In this document: positions 17,611 through 26,291 of the stretch, piece by piece
Layout of the letters: each line of letters starts with the position of its first letter
How positions within the stretch are numbered: position 1 is the stretch's first letter
Assembly: GCA_035196065.1 (NCBI GenBank)
Contig: CP136575.1
Coordinates: 2,272,769-2,336,768, forward strand
Source of the DNA: Sphingobium sp.
Lineage (GTDB): Bacteria; Pseudomonadota; Alphaproteobacteria; Sphingomonadales; Sphingomonadaceae
Length of the DNA: 64,000 bases
Direction of reading: 5' to 3'
Position numbers and translations under genes: made by a program
The notes under the pieces: generated by a model
Seen by the model: the letters and a program-made list of their open reading frames with translations, nothing else
What the model was told of the DNA's origin: nothing
The model's database searches: none

Positions 17611-18074
17611 TCCAAATGACCCCCAAACCCTTTACCGGATATCATATGGCGGCGATCCTGATCGGATTTTTCGGCATTGTGATCGCCGTCAATATTTACA
17701 TGGCAAAACAAGCAATTGGCAGCTTTGGCGGCACGGTCGTCGACAATAGCTATGTTGCCAGCCAACAATATAATGGCTGGTTGGAACAGGCCGATCGCGA
17801 AGCGAAGCTGGGCTGGACGGCAACGGTTACCAAATTCGACGATGGACGGATTTCGGTCATGGTCAGCGACCATGGCGTACCCGGCAAGGATTTTGTCGTG
17901 CGCGCCAAAGCCGAACATCCGCTGGGCCGGACCCCCGCGCGCAATTTGCAATTCCAGCCGGACGAAATCGGCCGCTATGTTTCGCTTGCCCCCGTGCCGG
18001 ACGGGCGGTGGCTGCTGCAGGTCAAGATCAGCCGTGATGGCAACCATTACAAAATGATCGCGGACGTGCAATGA
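17607..18074 (+). CDS. ccoH: cbb3 oxidase assembly protein CcoH/FixH
   Basis: A 155-residue protein with one N-terminal transmembrane helix (about residues 12-34, including NIYMAKQAIGSFGG) and a periplasmic domain starting V-D-N-S-Y-V-A-S-Q-x-Y-N-G-W, the family hallmark. Needed for oxidase assembly. ATGA overlaps at both ends (ccoG and ccoI). Confidence 0.88.
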   Translation: MIQMTPKPFTGYHMAAILIGFFGIVIAVNIYMAKQAIGSFGGTVVDNSYVASQQYNGWLEQADREAKLGWTATVTKFDDGRISVMVSDHGVPGKDFVVRAKAEHPLGRTPARNLQFQPDEIGRYVSLAPVPDGRWLLQVKISRDGNHYKMIADVQ

Positions 18075-20200
18075 ACGCCCCGCCCCCACCCGCAGCAATA
18101 ACGGCATTGCCGGAAACATATTTCGCGATCCCGGGAATGCGCTGCGCTGGCTGCATTTCCAAACTGGAAACAGGCTTGCCGCAGGTTGCAGGGATTGTCG
18201 CCGCACGGGTCAACTTCACATCGAAGCGCATAACAATCAGCCATTTGCCCGAAACCACCATTCCCGACATTCAGCGGGCGATTGCCTCGCTGGGTTTTGA
18301 ATCGCAGCCCTTGGGCAACGAAATCACCGCCCTTTCTGACAATAGCAGCCGCGACCTGCTGAAAGCCATGGCTGTCGCCGGTTTTGCCATGATGAACATC
18401 ATGCTGCTGTCAGTATCGGTCTGGTCGGGAGCAGATGGCGGCACGCGCGATCTGTTCCACTGGCTTTCAGCGCTGATCGCTTTGCCGACCATAGCCTATT
18501 CAGGGCAGCCCTTTTTCCGTTCAGCATGGGGTGTGCTGAAACATCGCCGCACCAATATGGACGTGCCGATCAGCATCGGCGTTGTCTTGACAACGGCGCT
18601 GTCGCTGCACGAAACCTTTGTCAGTGGGCCACACGCCTATTTCGACGGTGTAGTGATGCTGCTCTTCTTCCTGCTGACTGGCCGCTGGCTGGATAGCGTG
18701 ATGCGCGATCGGGCCCGCGACGGGGTCACCGCATTGCTGAAACACAAGGCAGCGGGCGCGCTAGTCCTTTCCTCCGACGGCACCTCCAACTGGGTGGCAG
18801 CCGATGCGCTCCGCACCGATATGGTCATGCTCCTGGCCGCCGGTGAACGGCTTGCGGCCGATGGTGTCGTCACCAAGGGAAGATCGCATTTCGATCTCGC
18901 GCTGTTGACCGGGGAATCGACGCCTGTGACGGCAAACGAAGGCGATGCGGTTTATGCCGGCACACTCAATATCGATATGCCGGTTGAAATCCGGATCACC
19001 GCTGCGGGGGCCTCAACTGTGCTCGCCGATATTGCCCGGATGATGGAAGATGCCGGCCAATCCAAATCGCGTTATGTGCGGATCGCCGACCGCGCCGCGC
19101 GCTGGTACGCGCCGGCCGTCCATCTTTTGGCTTTGCTGAGTTTTGCAGGCTGGATGCTTGCCGGTGCCGGATGGCACCAATCGCTGCTGATAGCCGTCGC
19201 CGTGTTGATCATCACCTGCCCCTGCGCGCTTGGCCTTGCGGTTCCCGCGGCGCAGATCGTCACCGCCGGTGCATTGATGAAACGCGGCATATTGGTGAAG
19301 GACGGTTCGGCGCTCGAACGACTGGCAGAGGTTGACCGCGCCCTGTTTGACAAAACCGGAACCTTGACGGTGGGTCGGCCCGAAATGGTCAACCTCGAAA
19401 CTCTCCCCGTCGCCGACAGACCCATGGTGCTGGCGTTGGCGCGGGCAAGCCGGCACCCGCTAAGCCAGGCGATACGCCGCGCGTTGGAAGCCAAAAGCGA
19501 GGCCGCCGCAGCATTGAACGACATTCGCGAAATTGCAGGACATGGCATGGAGGGATTTGCCGGTATAGAAAAGGTTTGCCTGCAACGTCCGAACACAAGC
19601 GGCACCGACCCATCGCTTGCGGTACAATATATGCGTGGTTCATGCCCTATCGCGCTGCTGAAGTTTGAAGACCGGCTTCGCCCCGATGCTTTGGACAGCC
19701 TGCGGCAATTGCACGATCTAGGGATTGATAGCAGCATCGTCTCGGGCGATCGGGCAAATGCAGTGCAACCTGTCGCCCACGCGCTTGGCCTGACGGCGCA
19801 AACCGGCATGCACCCCCAAGACAAGCTCGACACGATCGAAAGACTGCGTGCAGCGGGCCACAAGGTGCTGATGATCGGTGATGGATTGAATGATGGTCCA
19901 GCGCTTGCTGCAGGCCATGCCTCGATGGCACCGGCTTCTGCGAGCGATGCGGGCCAGAACGCCGCGGACGCCGTTTTCCTGGGCGACAGCCTTTCCCCTA
20001 TCCCTATTGCCGTTCGGGCGGCCCGCGCAACACAACGGATTGTACGGCAGAATTTCATCCTCGCAATCGGCTATAACATAATCGCAGTGCCGTTGGCCAT
20101 TGCGGGCCTTGTCACGCCCCTGATCGCCGCGCTCGCAATGTCCGGTTCGTCGATCATTGTCGTCGGCAATGCATTGCGCTTGAAAGGGGCCGCAAAATGA
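18071..20200 (+). CDS. ccoI: copper-translocating P-type ATPase for cbb3 oxidase
   Basis: A 709-residue P1B ATPase. One N-terminal metal-binding domain (GMRCAGC near residue 20), eight predicted helices, TGES in the actuator, the ion-binding CPC in ITCPCALGLAVPAAQ near 380, the phosphorylation motif DKTGTLT near 427 and GDGLNDGPAL near 605. It exports copper for CuB insertion, not for resistance, as judged by the operon. Coupled to ccoH and ccoS by ATGA overlaps. Confidence 0.93.
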   Translation: MNAPPPPAAITALPETYFAIPGMRCAGCISKLETGLPQVAGIVAARVNFTSKRITISHLPETTIPDIQRAIASLGFESQPLGNEITALSDNSSRDLLKAMAVAGFAMMNIMLLSVSVWSGADGGTRDLFHWLSALIALPTIAYSGQPFFRSAWGVLKHRRTNMDVPISIGVVLTTALSLHETFVSGPHAYFDGVVMLLFFLLTGRWLDSVMRDRARDGVTALLKHKAAGALVLSSDGTSNWVAADALRTDMVMLLAAGERLAADGVVTKGRSHFDLALLTGESTPVTANEGDAVYAGTLNIDMPVEIRITAAGASTVLADIARMMEDAGQSKSRYVRIADRAARWYAPAVHLLALLSFAGWMLAGAGWHQSLLIAVAVLIITCPCALGLAVPAAQIVTAGALMKRGILVKDGSALERLAEVDRALFDKTGTLTVGRPEMVNLETLPVADRPMVLALARASRHPLSQAIRRALEAKSEAAAALNDIREIAGHGMEGFAGIEKVCLQRPNTSGTDPSLAVQYMRGSCPIALLKFEDRLRPDALDSLRQLHDLGIDSSIVSGDRANAVQPVAHALGLTAQTGMHPQDKLDTIERLRAAGHKVLMIGDGLNDGPALAAGHASMAPASASDAGQNAADAVFLGDSLSPIPIAVRAARATQRIVRQNFILAIGYNIIAVPLAIAGLVTPLIAALAMSGSSIIVVGNALRLKGAAK

Positions 20201-20352
20201 CCGGAATAGCGTTACTGATCCCGATCGCACTCGGCCTTGGCCTATTGGGTCTCGGCGCCTTTTTCTGGTCTTTGAAAAGTGGCCAGTTTGATGATCTGGA
20301 CGGCGCAGCGCTTCGGATCTTGATCGATGATGATGGCCCCGCCGATGTTTGA
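20197..20352 (+). CDS. ccoS: cbb3-type oxidase assembly protein CcoS
   Basis: A 51-residue protein: one transmembrane helix (IALLIPIALGLGLLGLGAFFW, about residues 4-24) followed by SLKSGQFDDLDGAALRIL-type tail, which is the CcoS hallmark. ATG overlaps the ccoI stop. Required for cofactor insertion in the oxidase. Confidence 0.9.
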   Translation: MTGIALLIPIALGLGLLGLGAFFWSLKSGQFDDLDGAALRILIDDDGPADV

Positions 20353-20587
20353 ACAGGGGACGCAACTTTTAGTCGCCCTGATATCCAGCCTGGCATTGGC
20401 AGCGCCTGCCCCGGTGGCAGGACAAGGCCGGATGATGATCGTGCCAACCTGCATGGGCGGGAGCAGCCGCATCGATATTCCAGCCGATCCGTCGATGCCG
20501 ACGGGGCATGAATGCTGCAAGAAAGGCTGCCACGCAGCCGGCGACCGGCGTAAAAAACAACAGGGCCAAAACGAAGGCTGCTGTTGA
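20345..20587 (+). CDS. small exported Cys-rich protein after ccoS
   Basis: An 80-residue reading frame whose ATG lies inside the end of ccoS (ATGTTTGA). It has a signal-like hydrophobic stretch at residues 8-25 (LLVALISSLALAAPAPVAGQ) and then seven-odd residues with PTCMGG, followed by HECCKKGCH near residues 58-66 and a terminal GCC. I do not recognise a named family. The tight overlap with ccoS and the clustered Cys/His suggest a periplasmic copper- or haem-handling accessory for the oxidase, by context only. Confidence 0.6.
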   Translation: MFEQGTQLLVALISSLALAAPAPVAGQGRMMIVPTCMGGSSRIDIPADPSMPTGHECCKKGCHAAGDRRKKQQGQNEGCC

Positions 20588-20688
20588 ATCACCAGAAGCT
20601 TAGCTGGATTTCAGTTGCCCCAGTCTTTCATAGGCAAAGTGACTTTGCCTGCCGCCCAAATGCGCGGCCCATTAGAACCGTTCTGCCC

Positions 20689-20716
20689 AAAAAAGAGGCG
20701 GGACTTACGTCCCGCC
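20689..20716 (-). terminator. rho-independent terminator after ompW
   Basis: An 8-bp stem (20697-20704 with 20709-20716, TTAC loop) is followed on the minus strand by a T-rich tract (complement of 20689-20694). It lies 28 bp after the ompW stop codon. The remaining gap back to 20588 holds no gene. Confidence 0.8.
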
Positions 20717-20743
20717 CCAGCTGGAGGAGCTGTTATCCCAGCG

Positions 20744-21412
20744 TCAGAGCTTGAAGCCGACGCCTACGCCGAACACGAATGGATTGATGTCCACGCCCAC
20801 GCGTTGAATGCCAGCAGCGGTGGTGCGCAGCCGTGCATTGGTATCAAGGTCGATATATTTGACGTCGAGGTTCAGGAACATCTTCTCGTTCAGATCAATA
20901 TCGATCCCGGCCTGCGCGGCCCAGCCAAAGCTGCTCGAAAGATTAACATTTGTCTGGCCGACTGCAGCCTCAAGGCCGTTCGACGCTTTTTCCTTGTAGA
21001 ACAAAGTCCAGTTGACCCCGGCACCCACATAGGGGCGCGCCTTGGCTTCGGGCGCAAAATGATATTGCAGCGTTAACGTAGGCGGCAGCACCCAGGTAGA
21101 GGCCAGCTTGCCGATGGTACCGGTCGTGCCGGTAGTGCCTGAAATGCTGTGCTTGGTCGTCGCTGCGATCAGTTCAACGCCGAAATTGTTGGTCAACATA
21201 TGCGTGATGTCGACTTCGGGAGCGACGGCATTGTTGACGCTGACCGTTTCGGCCGGAAATGCGGGCGTAATGCCGGTCGAGTCTTCATTCGGCGCCACCA
21301 TGATGCCACGGACGCGAATGAAGGTGTCGCCAGCTTCGGCCATCACCGGGGTTGCCGCCATGCCGGCGAGCATCAGAGAAAGGGCGGAGAGGGCTTTTGA
21401 CTTACTGCTCAT
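20744..21412 (-). CDS. OmpW family outer-membrane protein
   Basis: A 222-residue eight-stranded barrel protein. It has a signal peptide (ALSLMLAGMAATPVMAEA), then GDTFIRVRGIMVAPNEDS, the conserved VAPEVDITHMLTNNFGVELIAA segment and a C-terminal VGVGFKL. OmpW proteins take up small hydrophobic compounds, and in enteric bacteria ompW responds to oxygen through FNR. Here it follows the DUF2892 gene by 24 bp and can share its FNR-box promoter. Confidence 0.88.
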   Translation of the reverse strand: MSSKSKALSALSLMLAGMAATPVMAEAGDTFIRVRGIMVAPNEDSTGITPAFPAETVSVNNAVAPEVDITHMLTNNFGVELIAATTKHSISGTTGTTGTIGKLASTWVLPPTLTLQYHFAPEAKARPYVGAGVNWTLFYKEKASNGLEAAVGQTNVNLSSSFGWAAQAGIDIDLNEKMFLNLDVKYIDLDTNARLRTTAAGIQRVGVDINPFVFGVGVGFKL

Positions 21413-21436
21413 ATCATACTCCCTGTGAGCGTTTGT

Positions 21437-21628
21437 TCATGCTTTTCCGCATGTGTTGACGCCGATCAGCCGATAGAGAGGGCACCAACGAACCAGCCCG
21501 GTCAAAAGGGGCACAAGCCCGATCCAACCCCATGCTGTTTTCGGCCCAACGAAGACCAGAGCAATCAGCACCACACCCAAAATGATGCGTGCAATCCGGT
21601 CGGCATTTCCGATGTTGGCATTAGCCAT
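21437..21628 (-). CDS. DUF2892 (YgaP-like transmembrane) protein
   Basis: A 63-residue inner-membrane protein: N-terminal N-x-G-x-x-D-R-I-x-R, then two transmembrane helices (ILGVVLIALVFVG and WIGLVPLLTGLVRW) and the C-terminal CPLYRLIGVNTCG signature of DUF2892. CAGGAGAA precedes the ATG. Function unknown; the Cys residues resemble the membrane part of sulfur-handling rhodanese YgaP. Cotranscribed with ompW by spacing. Confidence 0.85.
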   Translation of the reverse strand: MANANIGNADRIARIILGVVLIALVFVGPKTAWGWIGLVPLLTGLVRWCPLYRLIGVNTCGKA

Positions 21629-21688
21629 TTGGGTTCTCCTGCGTCTTGATCGACACAGGCTTATTCAGCGCTGCAGCTCAGCATTGCA

Positions 21689-21702
21689 TTGACCTCGATC
21701 AA
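21689..21702. promoter_or_regulatory. FNR-type box between DUF2892-ompW and hemN
   Basis: TTGAC-CTCG-ATCAA differs from the perfect dyad at one position. Its centre is 67 bp from the DUF2892 ATG, which fits an activator position near -41 with a 26-base leader. For hemN the box centre is only 41 bp from ATG, so the same geometry would give an almost leaderless transcript. Confidence 0.65.
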
Positions 21703-21736
21703 TGATTTTACCGCTGCAGCAACGACAAGGGGCGTC

Positions 21737-23059
21737 ATGTGGCCATATTATCCAGACCTCCTGTCACGGCAGGTGCCTCGCTATACCAGCTATCCCACAG
21801 CTGCCGAGTTTCATGATGAGGTCGGGGAGGCTGCAATGGAAGATGGCCTCGCAAAGGTGAAGGTCGGCACCGGCGTATCGCTCTACGCCCATATTCCATT
21901 CTGCGAAAAGATCTGCTGGTATTGCGGATGCAACACTGGCGCGACCGGACACAAACAGCGGCTCGACAGCTATCTGACCGCGCTGGAAAAAGAGATTGAA
22001 ACGGTTGCTGGGCTATTGAATGGCCGTGCCATGGTTAGGCGGCTTGCCTTTGGCGGCGGCAGCCCCAACGCTATCTCTCCCGTCGATTTTGTCCGCCTGT
22101 GCGACCGTATCCAGACATTGCTCAAACCCGATTATGAAGAAGTGTCGATCGAGGTTGATCCGCGCAATTTCAACGCCGAATGGGCATTCACCCTTGCAGC
22201 TTGCGGCCTCACCCGCGTCAGCATGGGGGTGCAAAGCTTTTCCAACCACATCCAGCGCGCCATCGGCCGCATCCAGCCAAAGGAACTGATGGCGCAGGGT
22301 GTTGCCGATCTGCGCCGAGCCGGCATCGACGCAATCAATTTCGACCTGATTTACGGCTTACCCGGCCAAACACTCGCCGATCTGGAAGATACACTCACCG
22401 AGACACTGGCGCTGCGTCCAAGCCGGATCGCACTGTTCGGCTATGCCCACTTACCCCATATGATCCCGCGCCAGCGCCGGATCGACGGCAGTCAGTTGCC
22501 CGGTTTGCATGAACGCTTCGAAATGGCAGCGCTCGGCTATGGCTATCTGACCGCTGCCGGATATGTGCCGATCGGTTTTGATCACTTCGCGCTTCCCGAA
22601 GACGCACTCGCCATAGCCGCAGCAGAACAAAGGGTGCATCGCAATTTTCAAGGATTTACGGATGATACCCACGATATTCTTGTCGGACTGGGTGCCAGCG
22701 CGATCAGCCTTTTTCCTGATCGCATCGTACAGAATGAAAAGAATAATGGCCTGTACCGGTTACGGACCCATGCGGGCCGACCGTCGGCGTCACGCGGCAT
22801 ATTCCTGACCAGCAACGATCGGGAACGCGCCCGGTTGATCGAAGGCATATTGTGCGAAGGCCGCAGCGGCCCGATAGCACCAGAATTGATCGCAGAGGTG
22901 ACCCCTGCCCTTAAGATTTTTATCGAGCGTGGATTGATCGACCTTGGCAACGAAGGCATCATATTGACTGATCGCGCGCGCCCCTATGCCCGCACCATCG
23001 CCGCTAGCTTTGACGCTTTCCGCAGCGCGCAGCCTCGTCCGGCCAGCCTCGCGGTTTAA
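21737..23059 (+). CDS. hemN: oxygen-independent coproporphyrinogen III oxidase
   Basis: A 440-residue radical SAM enzyme converting coproporphyrinogen III to protoporphyrinogen IX without oxygen. The cluster motif is CEKICWYCGC (C-x3-C-x2-C) near residue 55, preceded by P-R-Y-T-S-Y-P-T-A near 15, and the GGGSPNAIS and ESIEVDPR-like stretches follow. The ATG at 21737 with AAGGGG at good spacing is chosen; an upstream in-frame TTG is part of the FNR box. Located with cbb3 and ompW genes in a low-oxygen cluster. Confidence 0.93.
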   Translation: MWPYYPDLLSRQVPRYTSYPTAAEFHDEVGEAAMEDGLAKVKVGTGVSLYAHIPFCEKICWYCGCNTGATGHKQRLDSYLTALEKEIETVAGLLNGRAMVRRLAFGGGSPNAISPVDFVRLCDRIQTLLKPDYEEVSIEVDPRNFNAEWAFTLAACGLTRVSMGVQSFSNHIQRAIGRIQPKELMAQGVADLRRAGIDAINFDLIYGLPGQTLADLEDTLTETLALRPSRIALFGYAHLPHMIPRQRRIDGSQLPGLHERFEMAALGYGYLTAAGYVPIGFDHFALPEDALAIAAAEQRVHRNFQGFTDDTHDILVGLGASAISLFPDRIVQNEKNNGLYRLRTHAGRPSASRGIFLTSNDRERARLIEGILCEGRSGPIAPELIAEVTPALKIFIERGLIDLGNEGIILTDRARPYARTIAASFDAFRSAQPRPASLAV

Positions 23060-23177
23060 CTTCAAGCGGGCACGTCAATCGCGGCTGTCGCCGTTGCAAA
23101 TCGGTTAAACCGAAGTGCTTTGTCGTTAACCATTTGCAGGCACCGAATCGCTAACCCTTCCGGGGTATATGTAGTGG

Positions 23178-24317
23178 ATGGCTATGGTCCATCCTCGCCG
23201 GCGCAGCCCTTCCTTTTGGGGCGATCATCGGGCAGTTATTGCTCTGGTTGCTGCGGCATTCATAAGCCTGCCTGCCCAGGCGATGGCGCAGTCGACCGAT
23301 CTTTCGGCAAACGGCATTTCGACGGATCGCTGCAATCTTCCGCTGCCTGCCCTGCCGGCACAGATAGCGATATCGCCGCTTGGCAATGTTGAACCAGCTG
23401 CGAGCCCTTGGTCGGCAAGCAATGTCGAAACCACATCAGGCGGCCAGTTCAGCAGGCTGGACCAAATGCGGCTTGCTCAAGCTGGCAGATCCTCAGTTTC
23501 CATAACGGCACCCGCAGTTGCGATTGCACCGACAGGGTTGCCCCAGACGGCTCGTAATGCATGCTCGCAAACGTCGGCATTGCTGCTCCGGCCTACCTCT
23601 GCAACGACGATAGCGGTTCCGGAAAATGCCATCCTGGGTTCAATGTCGATTGCGATAGAGAGCACACCGTTCGATCAAAAATGGTCGGCGGTAAACGCAA
23701 AGCGAGGCAGCACAAAAGTAGCGCGCCTGTTGGGCACCACCGGCGCACCTCGTGTCAGCGGATTGGCCGCGCAGGTCGAAGCCGTGAACCGCTGGGTGAA
23801 CCGCAACATCGAATTTGGCGAAGACCGGGACATTTATGGCCGCGCCGATTATTGGGCGACTGCCAGCGAAACATTGCAGCGCGGTGCCGGCGATTGCGAA
23901 GACTTTGCCATTGCCAAGATGGAACTGCTCTCCGCGCTCGGCATAAAGCGAGACAAGATGCGGCTGGTAGTTGCGCGCGACCTTGTCAGAAATGCTGATC
24001 ATGCGGTGCTGGTGGTGACATTGGCAGATCGTTGGGTGATGCTCGACAATATGACGGACCGCCTGCTCGATGCACAGCAAGCCAATGACTACCGCCCGAT
24101 CATGTCGTTCAGCCAAAACGGCAAGTGGCTCCACGGCTATACCGATCCACCGACCCCGCCGGTCCGGATGGCGACAAACGACAATATCGATCGCCCTTCG
24201 GTGAAGAAACCGGGCAATGTCTGGACGCTGGTTACGCCGCGGCCATCGCCGATTTTCTCACTAACCCTGCTCAGCGTTCGATCAGCATTCCCGACCTGGA
24301 TCTTTGCCAGAGTTTGA
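23178..24317 (+). CDS. bacterial transglutaminase-like cysteine protease (BTLCP)
   Basis: A 379-residue exported protein. A signal segment at about residues 20-37 (VIALVAAAFISLPAQAMA) is followed by 130 low-complexity Ser/Thr/Ala-rich residues and a C-terminal BTLCP domain: W-V-N-R-N-I-x-F, catalytic Cys in GAGDCEDFA near 237, His in NADHAVLV near 275 and Asp in VMLDNM near 290. LapG-type members cleave large adhesins at the cell surface; no lapD-like partner is in the window, so a biofilm role is inference. The gene stops 40 bp before the left repeat of the mobile element. Confidence 0.85.
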   Translation: MAMVHPRRRSPSFWGDHRAVIALVAAAFISLPAQAMAQSTDLSANGISTDRCNLPLPALPAQIAISPLGNVEPAASPWSASNVETTSGGQFSRLDQMRLAQAGRSSVSITAPAVAIAPTGLPQTARNACSQTSALLLRPTSATTIAVPENAILGSMSIAIESTPFDQKWSAVNAKRGSTKVARLLGTTGAPRVSGLAAQVEAVNRWVNRNIEFGEDRDIYGRADYWATASETLQRGAGDCEDFAIAKMELLSALGIKRDKMRLVVARDLVRNADHAVLVVTLADRWVMLDNMTDRLLDAQQANDYRPIMSFSQNGKWLHGYTDPPTPPVRMATNDNIDRPSVKKPGNVWTLVTPRPSPIFSLTLLSVRSAFPTWIFARV

Positions 24318-24356
24318 GCCGTTGACCGACGGCTTCCGTGCAGAGGATGGAGAAGA

Positions 24357-24379
24357 ATGGCGGAGAGGGAGGGATTCGA
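24357..24379. repeat. left attachment repeat of the tRNA-Ser element
   Basis: A 23-base direct copy of 31674-31696. It equals the 3' end of the tRNA-Ser gene (CCA end, acceptor stem and part of the T arm) and stops there, so no complete tRNA is present at this end. Confidence 0.85.
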
Positions 24380-24507
24380 CTATTCCGCACCCTATATCAC
24401 TGAATTTGCGTTGTTTCTTCTTTGTTGATTGAGTGCTTTCCGTACCACTTTTCCGTACCCTTCACAAGCGGGGAAACGGGGCTAGCCACCAAACACCACA
24501 TATAGCT

Positions 24508-24660
24508 AGAGAACCGGCTGCACCCCAAACTGTACGCTATTGCACAGAGAACCAGCTGCACCCCAAAACCCACTCTATTGCACAGATACACCGGCTGGGC
24601 TGGGAGCATGTCGCCGAACACCCCCTATTGCACAGAGAACCGGCTGGGCTGGGAGCATGT
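24508..24660. repeat. imperfect direct repeats near the left end
   Basis: CTATTGCACAGA begins at 24537, 24575 and 24625, each followed by a version of gAaCCgGCTG; a partial copy sits at 24508-24520. A second segment, GGCTGGGCTGGGAGCATGTC, occurs twice (starting near 24592 and 24641). Spacing is 38 and 50 bp. They may be integrase arm-binding sites or a local duplication that destroyed the integrase 5' end. The stretch 24380-24507 holds no recognisable gene. Confidence 0.7.
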
Positions 24661-25767
24661 CTCGACCAGCGGCAAGCGGCGGGAGTTAGGCATCGGGTCA
24701 GCACGAGTAGTTGGCTTAGCAGATGCCCGCACTTTGGCCGCCGAAGCCTTCAGGCTTATTTCTAGCGGGATTGACCCCAAAGATCAGCGAGATGCGGAGA
24801 AGCATAACCGCTTAGTTGGACTGAAACATAAGCTGACCTTTGAACAGGTGGCTTCCCAATGCATCGCCGCAAAGCAGCACGAGTGGAAAAACAAAAAGCA
24901 CCAGCACCAGTGGAGCGCTTCGCTTGAAACCTACGTGTATCCGGCGTTGGGTAAGGTTCCAGTCGACCAGATTACGATGGAGCAGGTGCTCGCTGTTCTC
25001 GAACCCATCTGGATGACGAAAACAGAAACAGCGACCCGTGTCAGGCAGCGCATCGAGACGGTTCTTGATTGGGCAAAGGCCCGCAAACTGCGGTCAGGCG
25101 ATAACCCTGCGTCATTAAAGGGCGGATTGGGCCAATTGCTGCCCAAGGCTAGCAAGATCGCGAAGGTAAGACACCAGCCAGCCCTACCATATCAGCAGAT
25201 ACACGCCTTTGTGCAGGCGCTGCGGGCCAAGAACGGGATTAGCCCCAAAGCCTTTGAGTTCTTGATACTAACTGCTGCGCGTTCCGGTGAGGTGCTGGGC
25301 CAAATGGGATGAAATCGATCTTGCCGCAAAGGTTTGGACCATACCTGCGGAGCGCATGAAAGCTGGTCGCGAGCACCGCATTCCCCTTAGTGCAAGGGCG
25401 GCAACTATCATTCAGGAAATGCTGGCAGGTCGGCAGTGTGATTTCGTGTTCCCTGACCCAAGCGGCAAAAAAAGGCATGTCGAACGGCGCATTGCTTGCG
25501 GTCATTAAAGGAATGCCCGACTACGCAGCATATGTGCCACATGGGTTCCGCTCAACGTTCCGGGACTGGGCTGCTGAGACCACCAACTTTGCGAACGAGA
25601 CCCTCGAACTGGCATTGGCACACTCAATCCGTGACAAGAGCGAAGCGGCGTATCGTCGGCAAGACCAGCTAGAAAAGCGTGCCAAGCTAATGGAGCAGTG
25701 GGCAGGCTACATAGCGCACAATCCCTACGATGCGAAAATGGTCCTTTTTCGAAACCAAAGAGGTTAA
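24578..25767 (+). pseudogene. P4-type tyrosine integrase, disrupted
   Basis: Three consecutive frames together give a tyrosine recombinase from KRRELGIGSARVVGLADAR onwards. The catalytic Arg is in TAARSGEVLG, then H-x-x-R in HGFRSTFR, then LAHSIRD and the Tyr in EAAYRR. The frame changes at about 25303-25310 (two bases missing between VLG and AKWDEID) and at the A7 run 25467-25473 (one extra A). The N-terminal ~60 residues of the family are missing and replaced by repeat sequence. It is thus inactive unless frameshifting or base-calling errors are involved. Confidence 0.85.
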
Positions 25768-25772
25768 CACTG

Positions 25773-26192
25773 ATGGCCCGCCGTCCTAATCGAAAGTCGG
25801 ATCTTCCTTACAAACGTCAACTTACTGCCCTTGCGGATAAGCTTGACGCTTCGAGCCTCTCAGATGCAGAAAAGTTGCAAATCAGCGGTCTTCTAAGAAA
25901 GCTGGCTGCCGGACGTACTGTGGATGACGGATTGGGTATCATCCCCAGTCCGGGGCGACCCGAAACTGCTGATGTGTTTCAACGCGCTTGGGATGTCGCC
26001 ATACTCTCTAACCCGAAAGAGCATTGGGGTGGGGGTCTCTCCATTGAGGAAGCAATCCAGCAGGTCGCAGACGCGCACTGTTTGAGTGTACATACCGTCG
26101 AGGAAAACTGGAAAACTTGGGAAGCTCGAGCGATACGAGATTTCGTGAGGCGTAATGTGGTCAATCCGCTGGAGCTACCATTTGGAGATTAA
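25773..26192 (+). CDS. hypothetical protein of the mobile element
   Basis: A 139-residue protein starting ATG at 25773 after AAAGAGGTTAACACTG. The N-terminus is basic (MARRPNRKSDLPYKRQL), the middle has a short helical SDAEKLQISGLLRKLAAG segment, and the C-terminus has an HTH-like helix pair (IEEAIQQVADAHCLSVHTVEENWKTW, residues 97-122 in outline) where a sequence-sensing helix follows. I do not recognise a family. It may be a small DNA-binding regulator of the element. It lies between the integrase and the AlpA-like gene on the same strand. Confidence 0.6.
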   Translation: MARRPNRKSDLPYKRQLTALADKLDASSLSDAEKLQISGLLRKLAAGRTVDDGLGIIPSPGRPETADVFQRAWDVAILSNPKEHWGGGLSIEEAIQQVADAHCLSVHTVEENWKTWEARAIRDFVRRNVVNPLELPFGD

Positions 26193-26291
26193 TTTTCCGG
26201 GGGGGGGACGACGTCAGACAATTTCCCCCCGCGATTTGCGGCATAAACCCGAACAAAATGCAGACCTCTTTAACTGTTAAAGGATCTGAAG

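Noticed and set aside
21689-21736. In-frame TTG as the hemN start
   Set aside because: It lies in an FNR-type box; the ATG at 21737 has a good ribosome site and starts the protein at the conserved N-terminus.
24357-24379. Second tRNA gene at the left end
   Set aside because: Only the 3' end of the tRNA is present; no anticodon arm or 5' half follows.
24508-24660. CRISPR-like array
   Set aside because: Only three to four imperfect repeats with unequal spacing and no cas genes.
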